From an uncultured Parasutterella sp. (lineage in GTDB: Bacteria; Pseudomonadota; Gammaproteobacteria; Burkholderiales; Burkholderiaceae_F): a stretch of DNA of 29,335 bases. Within the stretch, counting starts at the first letter, position 1. Every line of letters begins with the position of its first letter. Where the stretch lies: NCBI GenBank assembly GCA_900766055.1, contig CAAFTZ010000127.1, forward strand, positions 1 to 29,335, in the 5' to 3' direction. The position numbers and the translations under genes were made by a program. This document shows, in pieces, positions 8,749 through 16,539 of this stretch. The notes under the pieces were generated by a model. That model searched no databases, was not told where the DNA came from, and saw only the letters and a list, made by a program, of their open reading frames with translations.

Positions 8749-8829
8749 CGTTAGTTTGTCCTATGCGGGCAAAAAATAATGCAGATTGCCAAAAATTCTT
8801 TGAGCGTAACCGGGCTGTAGCCAGTTACG

Positions 8830-8841
8830 TCACTTAAGTGA
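8830..8841. promoter_or_regulatory. Perfect 12-bp palindrome upstream of antiporter copy 1
   Basis: TCACTTAAGTGA reads identically on both strands and lies about 80-90 bases upstream of the minus-strand start at 8748. It is a candidate operator for a dimeric regulator; no binder is known. Confidence 0.3.
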
Positions 8842-8990
8842 ATTGCATGACTCGAGGGATCCAACCAGCTCTTCCACGCAAATTCAGGCAATATTCTACT
8901 TTCGGGAAAGCTTTCTGAGACTGACAAATGGGACTTTTCCGCTCATCTTAGAAATCTCACTTTTAATGCAAAATTTCTATAAGGAATCAA

Positions 8991-9012
8991 AGGGATAAGT
9001 GCTCTTATCCCT
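8991..9012. repeat. 9-bp inverted repeat, possible second terminator
   Basis: AGGGATAAG and CTTATCCCT are separated by TGCT. On the minus strand the hairpin is followed by TTGATTCCTT, only moderately U-rich. It may be a backup terminator for the upstream antiporter gene or a regulatory hairpin. Confidence 0.4.
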
Positions 9013-9060
9013 TATCCGCTATTTCTTAGAAATCGAACAAATCCCAAAGGCGACACAAGA

Positions 9061-9093
9061 GATTAATAAGGAAGCCGAAAAACTCAGCTTCCT
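9061..9093 (-). terminator. Probable terminator after antiporter copy 2
   Basis: On the minus strand AGGAAGC and GCTTCCT (9093-9087 and 9075-9069) form a 7-bp stem with an 11-base T-rich loop, followed by TATTAATC. It starts 12 bases past the stop of the 9105-10871 gene. Confidence 0.55.
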
Positions 9094-9104
9094 CAACAAA
9101 ATTA

Positions 9105-10871
9105 TTAGGGATTGACTTCAGGATGCTGTGAAGGTGGCGCCGGGTTGACATCACTGTTAACTGCGATTTCTTCGTCCACCGGAGAATCGCCTTTAAGGAT
9201 TGCCAGACGGACCAACTTATCCATTTCTTGGGACAGAATCACAGAAGCCTGAACGACCGTTCCCAGATTATCCGCTCTGAAGTGGTTAGCTTCTTGGTCA
9301 GTAGCGGCTCGAAGGATAACCTTAATACCTTGATTGATCAGCTTGGCAGTTTCTACGACCTTGCGTTCCAAAATCTCATCACGGATTGTCAGAACAATCA
9401 CGGCAGCGTTTTGCACGTGGGCTTGAAGCAGAACAGACGGATCCACGGCATCGCCTTGAATAGCGGTATATCCGTTCTTACGCAGCTGAGCCACCAGGGA
9501 ATCGTCTTTGTCGACGATAACGGTTGGGATTTCATCTTTCTGAAGAGCTGCTGTCAACTTACAGCCGACGTCGCCGTAACCCACAATGACGATATGACCG
9601 GTGATTTTCTTCTTTTCGATTTCGTCCGGCATAAGAGACTGCGGATCCGGGCGAGCAGCCGAAATACGAGCCAGTTTGCTGCGTTTTTTAAGGAATTCAG
9701 CGACTTTCGGAAGGGTGGCAAAAGCAATCGGGTTAAGCGCAATCGTCAAAATCGCTGTTGCCAAGACGAGATTCATGCCTTCGTCAGAGACGATGCCCAT
9801 GGACTTTCCTAGGCTCGCCAAGATGAACGAGAATTCACCGATCTGTCCTAAACATGCGCCGAGTGTCAAGGCGGTGTGCAAGGGATAACGGAACAGCATC
9901 ACTAATAATGCGGCGATGATCGGGTTAATGAAGAGGATTAAAAGCAGCACGCAAAGCAGATGCCAAGGATGTTCGACGATCACCATCGGATTGAACATCA
10001 TGCCGACACCGACGAAGAAAATGACCGAGAAAGCATCTCTCAGCGGAAGGGATTCCACGGCTGCTCTATGGGCATACTTGGATTCACGCATCACCATGCC
10101 GGCGAAGAAGGCACCCAAAGCAAAGGACACATGGAAGACTTCAGCGGCGCCGAAGGCAATACCGATGGCCACTGCCAATACGCAAAGCGTAAAAAGTTCG
10201 CGGGAGCCGGTTTTAGCAACCTGCCAGAGGAGGTACGGTAGCAGACGGCGCCCGACCACCAGCATCAGTACGATAAAGACGACAACCTGAGCCAAGGTTA
10301 TAAGCAGAAGCTGCCAAAGCGGCTGAGAAGAAGTCTGAGCCTGGCCTGTGAACACTGAAGCCATCGGCGGGAGGAGAACTAAGAGCAGGACCGTGACCAT
10401 GTCCTGCACGATCAGCCAGCCCACTGCTACGTTGCCGTCGAAGCCTTCGAGCATGCCTCTTGCCTCCAAGGCTTTGAGAACAACGACCGTGGAAGCGCAG
10501 GATAAGCAGCAACCGAGCAGGACGGAATGGCCGACGTCCCAGCCCCAAAGCAAACTGAGTCCGAAACCGATCAAGGCCGACAAAAGCATCTGGCAAATTG
10601 CACCCGGAACCACTAAGCCTTTGACTTTCAGCAAGTCAGTCAACGAGAAATGCAAACCGACACCGAACATCAGAAGCATGATGCCGATCTCAGCCAACTG
10701 ATTGGCTAAGTTCAAATCTACATCAAAGCCGAAAACCGACGGTGAAACCAAAATACCGGCGAGCAAGTAACCAACCAGCGCCGGCACCTTTAATTTTTCG
10801 GCCAAAAAGCCAAGGACCAAAGCGACACCAAAACCGATCGCTAAGGTCGAAATGAGAGAAATACCTTCCAT
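9105..10871 (-). CDS. YbaL/KefB-type monovalent cation:proton antiporter with TrkA-N domain (copy 2)
   Basis: A 588-residue paralogue of the gene downstream of it, with the same order of parts. The transmembrane antiporter domain has VPALVGYLLAGI, LLMFGVGLHFS, the conserved membrane Asp in GWLIVQDM, and SFALGAFFAGMVMRES. It is followed by a TrkA-N domain starting near residue 418 (VIVGYGDVG ... IQGDAVD). Identity between the two is high across the membrane part and lower in the last 60 residues, where this copy ends in a Pro-rich, acidic tail instead of a Glu/Lys-rich one. The different tails suggest different gating or partners, which is inference. Transport of K+ or Na+ against protons is the family role. 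It is the first of the two in the direction of transcription. Confidence 0.85.
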   Translation of the reverse strand: MEGISLISTLAIGFGVALVLGFLAEKLKVPALVGYLLAGILVSPSVFGFDVDLNLANQLAEIGIMLLMFGVGLHFSLTDLLKVKGLVVPGAICQMLLSALIGFGLSLLWGWDVGHSVLLGCCLSCASTVVVLKALEARGMLEGFDGNVAVGWLIVQDMVTVLLLVLLPPMASVFTGQAQTSSQPLWQLLLITLAQVVVFIVLMLVVGRRLLPYLLWQVAKTGSRELFTLCVLAVAIGIAFGAAEVFHVSFALGAFFAGMVMRESKYAHRAAVESLPLRDAFSVIFFVGVGMMFNPMVIVEHPWHLLCVLLLILFINPIIAALLVMLFRYPLHTALTLGACLGQIGEFSFILASLGKSMGIVSDEGMNLVLATAILTIALNPIAFATLPKVAEFLKKRSKLARISAARPDPQSLMPDEIEKKKITGHIVIVGYGDVGCKLTAALQKDEIPTVIVDKDDSLVAQLRKNGYTAIQGDAVDPSVLLQAHVQNAAVIVLTIRDEILERKVVETAKLINQGIKVILRAATDQEANHFRADNLGTVVQASVILSQEMDKLVRLAILKGDSPVDEEIAVNSDVNPAPPSQHPEVNP

Positions 10872-11282
10872 ATTTTTTCCGAGTGCGTTTTTTCGTTATT
10901 CCGCAGCTTTCTTTGAGAGCAAGTTTCATTCACAGCTGAATCACAACCTTGTCTCCCCTCCCCTTAATAATTATTGCCGTTGCTCGACAAAAATGTGCTC
11001 CAATTCTAAACACTCAATTCGAAGTATTCAGCACAAAATTTAGAAATAAGTATTTTTTGTTTGTCACGTAGCTTGCTAATTTAATCTGCAATACTTTGCG
11101 ATCTAATTGAGTTGCAATTTCTCATTTACTTTCAAATAGTTGCATTTGGAACGCTGTCTTATGCAAATTAGGACGGTCTCACACTCACGACGGTTTCGCC
11201 CCATTCTTGGTACTTTGTTACTTGCAAACCCGCACGGACATCGTTTTTTTCTCATAATGCAGGCACGGGTCGCGGGACCCAC
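10872..11282. other. 411-bp AT-rich divergent intergenic region
   Basis: No supported gene. It lies between the divergent antiporter (minus) and PsiE-like (plus) genes and so must hold promoters for both. TGCA-containing hexamers recur (TGCAAT, TTGCAA, TTGCAT, ATGCAA, TTGCAA between 11090 and 11230). The sequence is otherwise AT-rich up to the GC-rich hairpin at 11267-11280. A CATAAT at 11253-11258 could be a -10 element for the plus-strand gene, but no well-spaced -35 is seen. Confidence 0.4.
11267..11280 (+). promoter_or_regulatory. GC-rich hairpin at the start of the PsiE-like gene
   Basis: GGGTC and GACCC pair across a GCGG loop and end 2 bases before the first ATG (11283), where a ribosome-binding site should lie. 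No Shine-Dalgarno sequence is visible for that ATG. The hairpin may lower translation from it or favour the second in-frame ATG at 11301. Confidence 0.35.
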
Positions 11283-11795
11283 ATGATTTTAGAAAAAATA
11301 ATGAATAAACCCTTAATCGCTAAAATAAACGACAAGTTCGAAACCCTTCTTTTGATCATTCAGGCAGGAGCCTTAATCATCATCACACTTGCGACCGCAG
11401 TCGCGATCGTGGCTGAAGGCTATGACATGTTTGCGACCAAGAGCATCGGCTTGGCCAACTTACTGCTCTTGTTCTTATTCATCGAGATTTTGTCGATGGT
11501 CCGACAGTACTCGCTCGGACAGCATGAGTTAAAACTCAAGACGCCTCTAGTCATTACTGTTGTGGCTGTTGCCCGTTACCTCATTATTAATATGGAACAT
11601 CTAACGAGCAAGTGGATTCTTCTTACTTCTGTTTCAATTCTCATCTTAACGATCGCCCTCCTGATATCCCGTCAGATTAAAGGCCTTCATGATGATATTG
11701 AGGAAGAAAACCTCTCTTCCCTACAGAAGCTGAGCGGCAAGCTCTCCGGAATAGTCTGCAAAAAGAAAGACATCCAGAAGGACGATAACCCATAG
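11283..11795 (+). CDS. PsiE-like (phosphate-starvation-inducible family) membrane protein
   Basis: A protein of 170 residues (164 if it starts at 11301) with four predicted transmembrane helices at about residues 22-48, 57-75, 88-104 and 112-132. They are followed by a charged cytoplasmic tail rich in Glu and Lys. The section LFLFIEILSMVRQY, followed by a Leu-Lys-Thr-Pro turn and VAVARYLII, matches the pattern of the PsiE family. That family's E. coli member is induced by phosphate starvation but has no proven biochemical role. Neither start has a good ribosome-binding site: the first ATG follows a GC-rich hairpin and the second, MNKPLIAK, follows an A-rich run. A terminator-like hairpin follows. 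The family call is by pattern and moderately sure. Confidence 0.65.
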   Translation: MILEKIMNKPLIAKINDKFETLLLIIQAGALIIITLATAVAIVAEGYDMFATKSIGLANLLLLFLFIEILSMVRQYSLGQHELKLKTPLVITVVAVARYLIINMEHLTSKWILLTSVSILILTIALLISRQIKGLHDDIEEENLSSLQKLSGKLSGIVCKKKDIQKDDNP

Positions 11796-11827
11796 TACTT
11801 ATACCTATTCATTTTCTCCTATTGTCT

Positions 11828-11870
11828 CTTACAATTTGTAATAAGTACCTCTTGTGGGTACTTTTGTAAG
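11828..11870 (+). promoter_or_regulatory. Terminator with competing hairpins ahead of the first flavin reductase gene
   Basis: AAGTACC (11843-11849) and GGTACTT (11857-11863) form a 7-bp stem ending in TTTT, a plausible terminator for the PsiE-like gene. The flanking CTTACAA (11828-11834) can pair either with TTGTAA at 11836-11841 or with TTGTAAG at 11864-11870, so two exclusive folds are possible. The element ends 44 bases before the next start codon. Confidence 0.5.
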
Positions 11871-11914
11871 ACAACGGTATGGGTCTTTCCCGTACCTACC
11901 AAAGGAGAAAACTA

Positions 11915-13708
11915 ATGCTTTTGACCAAACTTTCCGTGGCTGTCGGACTTGCCGGCGTTGCACTCGCAGCCAATGCAGTCACCTATACACCCGGAACTTA
12001 CACTGAAAAAGTCAACGGTCATAATGCTGCCTTCACCGTCAAGGTAACCGTCAGCAAGAACAAGATTGAAAAGATTGAATATCCTGACAACCTTGAAACT
12101 ATCGGTGTCGGCAAAGTCGCTCTGGACAAACTGTCCAAGAAGATTATCGATCGCCAATCTCTCGGCGTAGACAATGTTACCGGCGCAACCATTACTTCCT
12201 TCGCATTGAAGGGCGCCGTTAAGAAAGCACTCGAACAGGCTAAGGTTTCCAAGGCTGACATGGCCAAGCTGATGAAGAACAGCGAAAAATACACTGCTCT
12301 TCCCGCTGAAATCAAGACTAATGTTGTCGTTGTCGGCGGCGGCGGATCCGGCTTAGCTTCTGCTATCGCTGCTCAGCAGGCCGGTGCCAAGGTTATCGTT
12401 CTTGAAAAACTCGGCATCCTCGGCGGCTCCACCAACGTTTCTGAAGGCGCTTTGAACGCAGCTGACCCGCAACGTCAGGGCAAACAGGGTATCGAAGACT
12501 CTATCCAGAAACACTATGAACAGACCATGAAGGGCGGCCACAATATCGGCAATCCTGAACTCGTTCATTACCTGACTGACCATGCTTTAGAGTCTGTTCA
12601 CTGGCTTGAAAGCATCGGCGTTAAGTTCAAAGATGAAGTCGGTACCGCTACCGGTGCTCTGTGGCAGCGTTCTCACTATCCTGCTACTCCGTCCGGCAAC
12701 ACCTACATCCGTTCTTTTGAAAAATACATCGCCGCTCATGGCAACGACATGAAGGTCTACACCGACATGGACGCTGTCTCTCTGATTCAGGACAAGGCCG
12801 GCCGTGTTATCGGTGTTGTAGCTAAAGACAACCACACCGGCAAGACCACCAAGTTCATGGCTGACAAGGGCGTCATCCTGGCAACAGGCGGCTTCGGTGC
12901 TAACGTTGCTCTTCGTCAGAAAGTCAACACCGGCGTGTTCAAAGACTATGACCTCGGCAAGGGTATCGGCTGCACGAACTTCAACAAGTCCGCTCAGGGT
13001 TCCGGCATCATCATGGGTGAAAAAGTCGGTGCACACGTTATCGGTATGTCCGACATTCAGGTTCATCCCTGCGGAACACCGGGTACCGGTTTGATGGAAA
13101 TGGTTCGTACATCCGGCCGCAACCGTCTGTTCATCAACAAGGAAGGCAACCGCTTCGTCAACGAAGGTGCTCCTCGTGACGTTCTGGCTAAGGCTATCTT
13201 CGCACAGCCCGGCTCTACTTACTACGTCCTGGTTAACCACCTCCGCTATCCGTCTCTTGACTGGGTTGACGCCAACGGCGCCAAGATGAAAGACATGATC
13301 GACCTCGGTCGTGTTGTTTCTGCTCCGACACTTGACGAACTCGCCAAGAAACTCAATATGCCTGTTGCCAACCTGAAGAAGGCTGTTGAAGACTACAACG
13401 GTGTTGTCGCCGGTACATACAAGGATCCGCTGGGCTTCGTCGCCAACAACAAGGCTGACAAGCAGATGACCGAAGGTCCTTGGTATGCCTGCCAGAAGGT
13501 TCCGACTGTTCACCACACCATGGGCGGTCTGGAAATCAATACCAAGGCTCAGGTTCTTGACGCCAACGGTAAGGTTATCCCGGGTCTCTATGCTGCCGGT
13601 GAAACCACAGGCGGTATCCACGGTTCTAACCGTTTGGGCGGCAACGCCATTGCTGACATCATGACTTTCGGTCGTGACGCCGGTACACATGCTGCTAAAG
13701 GAAACTAA
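11915..13708 (+). CDS. Secreted flavin reductase: FMN-binding domain plus fumarate-reductase-like FAD domain (copy 1)
   Basis: A 597-residue exported flavoprotein of the Fcc3/UrdA superfamily without the haem domain. The start at 11915 is chosen because AAAGGAG lies 7 bases upstream and the product opens with a signal peptide (MLLTKLSVAVGLAGVALAANA); an earlier in-frame ATG at 11879 lacks both. Residues about 25-108 are an FMN_bind domain with the ApbE flavinylation motif DNVTGAT, Thr92 being the expected acceptor. The FAD domain begins with GGGGSG at 141-146. Residues expected for fumarate-type reduction are His384, Glu395, Arg398, Arg421 (the acid-catalyst position), His533/534 and Arg573. 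It probably reduces an unsaturated carboxylate in the periplasm as a respiratory acceptor. The substrate is unknown. It has a colinear paralogue at 18026. Confidence 0.85.
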   Translation: MLLTKLSVAVGLAGVALAANAVTYTPGTYTEKVNGHNAAFTVKVTVSKNKIEKIEYPDNLETIGVGKVALDKLSKKIIDRQSLGVDNVTGATITSFALKGAVKKALEQAKVSKADMAKLMKNSEKYTALPAEIKTNVVVVGGGGSGLASAIAAQQAGAKVIVLEKLGILGGSTNVSEGALNAADPQRQGKQGIEDSIQKHYEQTMKGGHNIGNPELVHYLTDHALESVHWLESIGVKFKDEVGTATGALWQRSHYPATPSGNTYIRSFEKYIAAHGNDMKVYTDMDAVSLIQDKAGRVIGVVAKDNHTGKTTKFMADKGVILATGGFGANVALRQKVNTGVFKDYDLGKGIGCTNFNKSAQGSGIIMGEKVGAHVIGMSDIQVHPCGTPGTGLMEMVRTSGRNRLFINKEGNRFVNEGAPRDVLAKAIFAQPGSTYYVLVNHLRYPSLDWVDANGAKMKDMIDLGRVVSAPTLDELAKKLNMPVANLKKAVEDYNGVVAGTYKDPLGFVANNKADKQMTEGPWYACQKVPTVHHTMGGLEINTKAQVLDANGKVIPGLYAAGETTGGIHGSNRLGGNAIADIMTFGRDAGTHAAKGN

Positions 13709-13748
13709 TCTTTCCAACAGCTGAGATCATTTGATCTCTAACAAGTTC

Positions 13749-13777
13749 GGGGATCGGAATTATCCGATCCCCTTTTT
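13749..13777 (+). terminator. Rho-independent terminator after flavin reductase copy 1
   Basis: A 9-bp stem, GGGGATCGG / CCGATCCCC, with the loop AATTAT, is followed directly by TTTTT. It lies 40 bases after the stop. Confidence 0.9.
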
Positions 13778-13912
13778 GTATCTTTGCACCTTCCCTATTC
13801 TTCCGCATCTTTTCTTCTCATCGCGACAAATATTAACGTGACTCTTCTTAAGATTACTAATAAGACAAGGATCTTCTTAGGTTTTAACTAATATAGTGAT
13901 CGGGAGAAAATA

Positions 13913-14686
13913 ATGAAAATAAACTTCAAAGAGTTAACGTTTAAAGGTGATCGACCTCTTGTATTCATATTGTCCGGAGCGGGTCTTTCGGCGGAGAGCG
14001 GTATCCCGACTTTTAGAGACGCAAACGGCCTCTGGCGCAAATACGATCCCAAGGAGCTCGCTTCTATCGGCTCACTTGAAAGGCATACACAAGATGTATT
14101 TGACTTCTATAACGAAAGAATCAAGAACGCTGAACCCTGCCGCCCTAACGCGGCCCATATAGCGATTGCAGAATTTCAGAAAGACGTCGCTGCTTTTTGT
14201 GATGTGATCCATGTCACACAAAACGTGGATAATCTGAACGAATTAGCCGGCTCTCCGCGAGTTTTTCATTTACATGGCGACTTCCAAACTTCCCTGTGCA
14301 GAAAGTGTAAAAAGACCTTCCCCAGAATCGGTTTCTACCAACGGGAACAAGTTTGTCCGGTTTGCGGAGCGAACAATTTTGCAGTGAGACCCAATGTCGT
14401 GCTTTTCGGAGAAGTTCCCCACGGCATGGATTGGATACCTTCGTATCTCAAGAAAGCCTGTGTCTTTATTTCCGTCGGAACCTCCGGCACCGTCTACCCA
14501 GCTGCTGATTTCGTGAGAGAAACTAAAGCATCTTTAAGAATCAATCTTGATTTAGATCCACTCATCCACCCATATTCCAAATTCAATCATAGAGTTTTTG
14601 GGAAATGCACAGAGACCTTACCGCCTCTTCTTGACGATCTAAAGAAAGAATTAATTGCGCGATTGAAAGAGAAGTCAGCCGAATAG
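13913..14686 (+). CDS. Sirtuin, NAD-dependent lysine deacylase (SIRT5/CobB-like)
   Basis: A 257-residue sirtuin. The NAD-binding GAGLSAESGIPTFRD spans residues 22-36, QNVDN lies at 103-107 and the catalytic His121 is in HLHG. A zinc site is formed by Cys129, Cys132, Cys148 and Cys151. Tyr66 and Arg69 (FYNER) match the Tyr-x-x-Arg pair that in CobB and SIRT5 binds the carboxylate of succinyl- or malonyl-lysine. So a desuccinylase/demalonylase activity is likely beside deacetylation; this is inference from the family. The ATG has a GGGAG site 8 bases upstream. The gene stands alone between two strong terminators. It would act on cytoplasmic enzymes, whose acylation state reflects organic-acid metabolism. 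Confidence 0.9.
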   Translation: MKINFKELTFKGDRPLVFILSGAGLSAESGIPTFRDANGLWRKYDPKELASIGSLERHTQDVFDFYNERIKNAEPCRPNAAHIAIAEFQKDVAAFCDVIHVTQNVDNLNELAGSPRVFHLHGDFQTSLCRKCKKTFPRIGFYQREQVCPVCGANNFAVRPNVVLFGEVPHGMDWIPSYLKKACVFISVGTSGTVYPAADFVRETKASLRINLDLDPLIHPYSKFNHRVFGKCTETLPPLLDDLKKELIARLKEKSAE

Positions 14687-14725
14687 TCACTGCAAATTCA
14701 AGTCTTCAAATCTCTCCTAATTACT

Positions 14726-14759
14726 CGCTCTCCAATCAGTTTCGGAGAGCGATTTTTTT
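14726..14759 (+). terminator. Rho-independent terminator after the sirtuin gene
   Basis: An 8-bp stem, CGCTCTCC / GGAGAGCG, with a 10-base loop is followed by A and seven T. Confidence 0.9.
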
Positions 14760-14818
14760 AACCTACTTCTCTCTACTATCTCCTAGAATAGAGACCATAA
14801 GAACCTGCCCAGAAGAAG

Positions 14819-15958
14819 ATGGCCCTTAACAAAGCACAAGTGATTACCGATCTGCTAGGACTCTGCCGCTCTGACATTGAAAAAAGGTACGGCGAGCAAG
14901 CTTTAGACATTCACAAAGCCAAGCTGACATTTGAGAAAAACCGATGCGTTAGAACGCTTTTCCCAAAATCTTCTTGTCGTCGCTGTGTTGACGCGTGCCG
15001 AGAAAAAGCTATTTTCCTAAATAACAGTACGATCAGTTTAGAAAATAGCAAATGTTCGTCTTGCGGTGCTTGTGTGAGTTCTTGCCCTACTGAGGCATTT
15101 GCTTTTGCAAAATATCCTCTTTATTCCGCCCTGTTTCAACTCAAAAAATTACTGGAAGAGAATCAAGAACATCAATCGACCAATCTCTCGGCTATCTTTA
15201 CTTGTCCTAAAAGTTCGCAAGCAAAAGAACGAATTTCCGTCGGTTGTTTAGGAAGTATGAGCCCTGCGCTCTTCGTATTGACCCAATTAACAACTGAAGC
15301 TAAAGTTGTTGTTTATTGCGGAAACTGCAGAAACTGCGCGATCAGTAACGAAGGAGACCCTGCCAAAAGCATGGCTCAAAAAATTTCCAGACTCTCTGAC
15401 ATACTGAAGATACAGCCGAAGATTGAAATTGCTGAAGCGGCCTCCGAAGAATTAGACAATTTAAAGCGCAGAAAGATCTTTAGAAAGATCTCTAATGAAT
15501 TGCTGGAAAGGTCGGAAATTGCAAGCTTGAAAGGCAATGCTCCGAAAACTGAGAAAGTTTTCCCAGTGCTTGATCGAGAGATGCTTATTGACTGCATCAA
15601 GCTGATCCGTGACAAAAAAACGGAGTATGAGATTACTGAGAAGATATTTCCGCTTCCCGGTGTTTACAAAAATACATGCACCGGGTGCAACATCTGTGTG
15701 CTGCTTTGCCCTTCCGGCTGCTTAACCTCACGAGAGAAGGATGGTCACTTTAAACTCCTGGCAGACCCTCTCAGATGCGTGGACTGCAAACGGTGTGTGG
15801 AAGCGTGCCCGGAACAAACTTTAGTTATGCGAAAACTCTCCGGTATCCCACAGATACTGGCAGACGACGTCCAAATTTTATTAACTGGAGTACGGAAGCC
15901 TATTGAAGAAGACGCGGCCTCGATAGAGGCTAGAACGAGAGAGATATTCAATATTTAA
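14819..15958 (+). CDS. Polyferredoxin with a Cys-rich middle domain, function unknown
   Basis: A 379-residue cytoplasmic protein with two ferredoxin modules separated by about 195 residues. The N-terminal module has an irregular first group, Cys43-x9-Cys53-x2-Cys56-x3-Cys60, and a regular one at Cys79/82/85/89 (CSSCGACVSSCP). The C-terminal module has two regular groups at Cys287/290/293/297 and Cys320/323/326/330, so four [4Fe-4S] clusters are likely. The middle has five more cysteines (129, 143, 167, 170, 173), the last three as CGNCRNC, which could hold another metal or cluster. There is no signal peptide or membrane helix. Such proteins wire dehydrogenases to other redox partners, but no partner gene lies beside it. 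It converges on the kinase gene with only 5 bases between the stops. I do not recognise a named family. Confidence 0.75.
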   Translation: MALNKAQVITDLLGLCRSDIEKRYGEQALDIHKAKLTFEKNRCVRTLFPKSSCRRCVDACREKAIFLNNSTISLENSKCSSCGACVSSCPTEAFAFAKYPLYSALFQLKKLLEENQEHQSTNLSAIFTCPKSSQAKERISVGCLGSMSPALFVLTQLTTEAKVVVYCGNCRNCAISNEGDPAKSMAQKISRLSDILKIQPKIEIAEAASEELDNLKRRKIFRKISNELLERSEIASLKGNAPKTEKVFPVLDREMLIDCIKLIRDKKTEYEITEKIFPLPGVYKNTCTGCNICVLLCPSGCLTSREKDGHFKLLADPLRCVDCKRCVEACPEQTLVMRKLSGIPQILADDVQILLTGVRKPIEEDAASIEARTREIFNI

Positions 15959-15963
15959 TTTCC

Positions 15964-16539
15964 TTAGAGACTATTTCTCCTAGCTTTGAAATCCGAACCT
16001 TCTTTCAATTGTTTTTCAATGCTGGCAACGGCCTGCGGAAAAACTTCGTATTTGTCATCTATGTCAATATGACCTAGGTGGTATTCCAAGCAGTTTTGAA
16101 AATTTCTTTCATTACACGAAATCATGTCTTCCAAAGCGAGCTCGTAGCATTGCCGCTGTTCGATGACGTTTTCGTGTTTTCTGATCAGATTGAAGTTCTT
16201 TTCCAGATAGGCTCGACTGAAAATTAAACAAAGATAACTAATTGATTTTCCTTCTTCTTCTGTGAAATCTTTTTTCCAGTCCCATGGGATATAACAGCCT
16301 TCGACAATAAGGCTCTGGTTGTTTTCGATACAAGTTTTGATCATTTCCCTGACGACCGGCCAAAGCTTTTCCGTCAAAGTATCATCGTCACTTTCAGGAG
16401 TGAGGCCAGTATTACCGCTTCTGATAAGTCCCATCTTTAGGTGGTCAATCGAAACATACGGAATCTTGTAATGCTCAAGAAGTTTCTGAGCAAGATTTGT
16501 CTTGCCTGTATGGGTGTCGCCGGCGATGAAGATAATCAT
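15964..16539 (-). CDS. Small P-loop kinase-like NTPase
   Basis: A 191-residue protein that opens with a Walker A loop, GDTHTGKT at residues 7-14, followed by VSIDHLK, where the Asp is typical of nucleoside, adenylate and zeta-toxin-like kinases. The stretch SLIVEGCYIP near residue 95 looks like the Walker B strand of this fold. A lid-like charged region rich in Arg and Lys follows (about 125-150). The phosphate acceptor cannot be named. Its ATG overlaps the stop of the upstream amidase gene by 4 bases (ATGA), so the two are almost certainly translationally coupled and work in one pathway. It could phosphorylate the product or substrate of the amidase, which is speculation. Confidence 0.7.
   Translation of the reverse strand: MIIFIAGDTHTGKTNLAQKLLEHYKIPYVSIDHLKMGLIRSGNTGLTPESDDDTLTEKLWPVVREMIKTCIENNQSLIVEGCYIPWDWKKDFTEEEGKSISYLCLIFSRAYLEKNFNLIRKHENVIEQRQCYELALEDMISCNERNFQNCLEYHLGHIDIDDKYEVFPQAVASIEKQLKEGSDFKARRNSL

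Larger units (their letters stand above)
8749..9104. other. 356-bp gap between the two antiporter genes
   Basis: No credible coding frame is seen. Reading on the minus strand, the gap holds the end of the upstream antiporter transcript (hairpins at 9093-9061 and 9012-8991) and then the presumed promoter region of the downstream antiporter. It also contains a 12-bp perfect palindrome (8830-8841). A nested hairpin at 8806-8828 has GTAAC/GTTAC outer and GGCT/AGCC inner arms. No clear -35/-10 pair could be fixed. Confidence 0.5.

Noticed and set aside
12587..13717. A 376-codon open frame on the minus strand inside flavin reductase copy 1
   Set aside because: It is antisense to a gene with a full set of family motifs, has no ribosome-binding site and its product resembles nothing. 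It is a shadow of strong codon bias.
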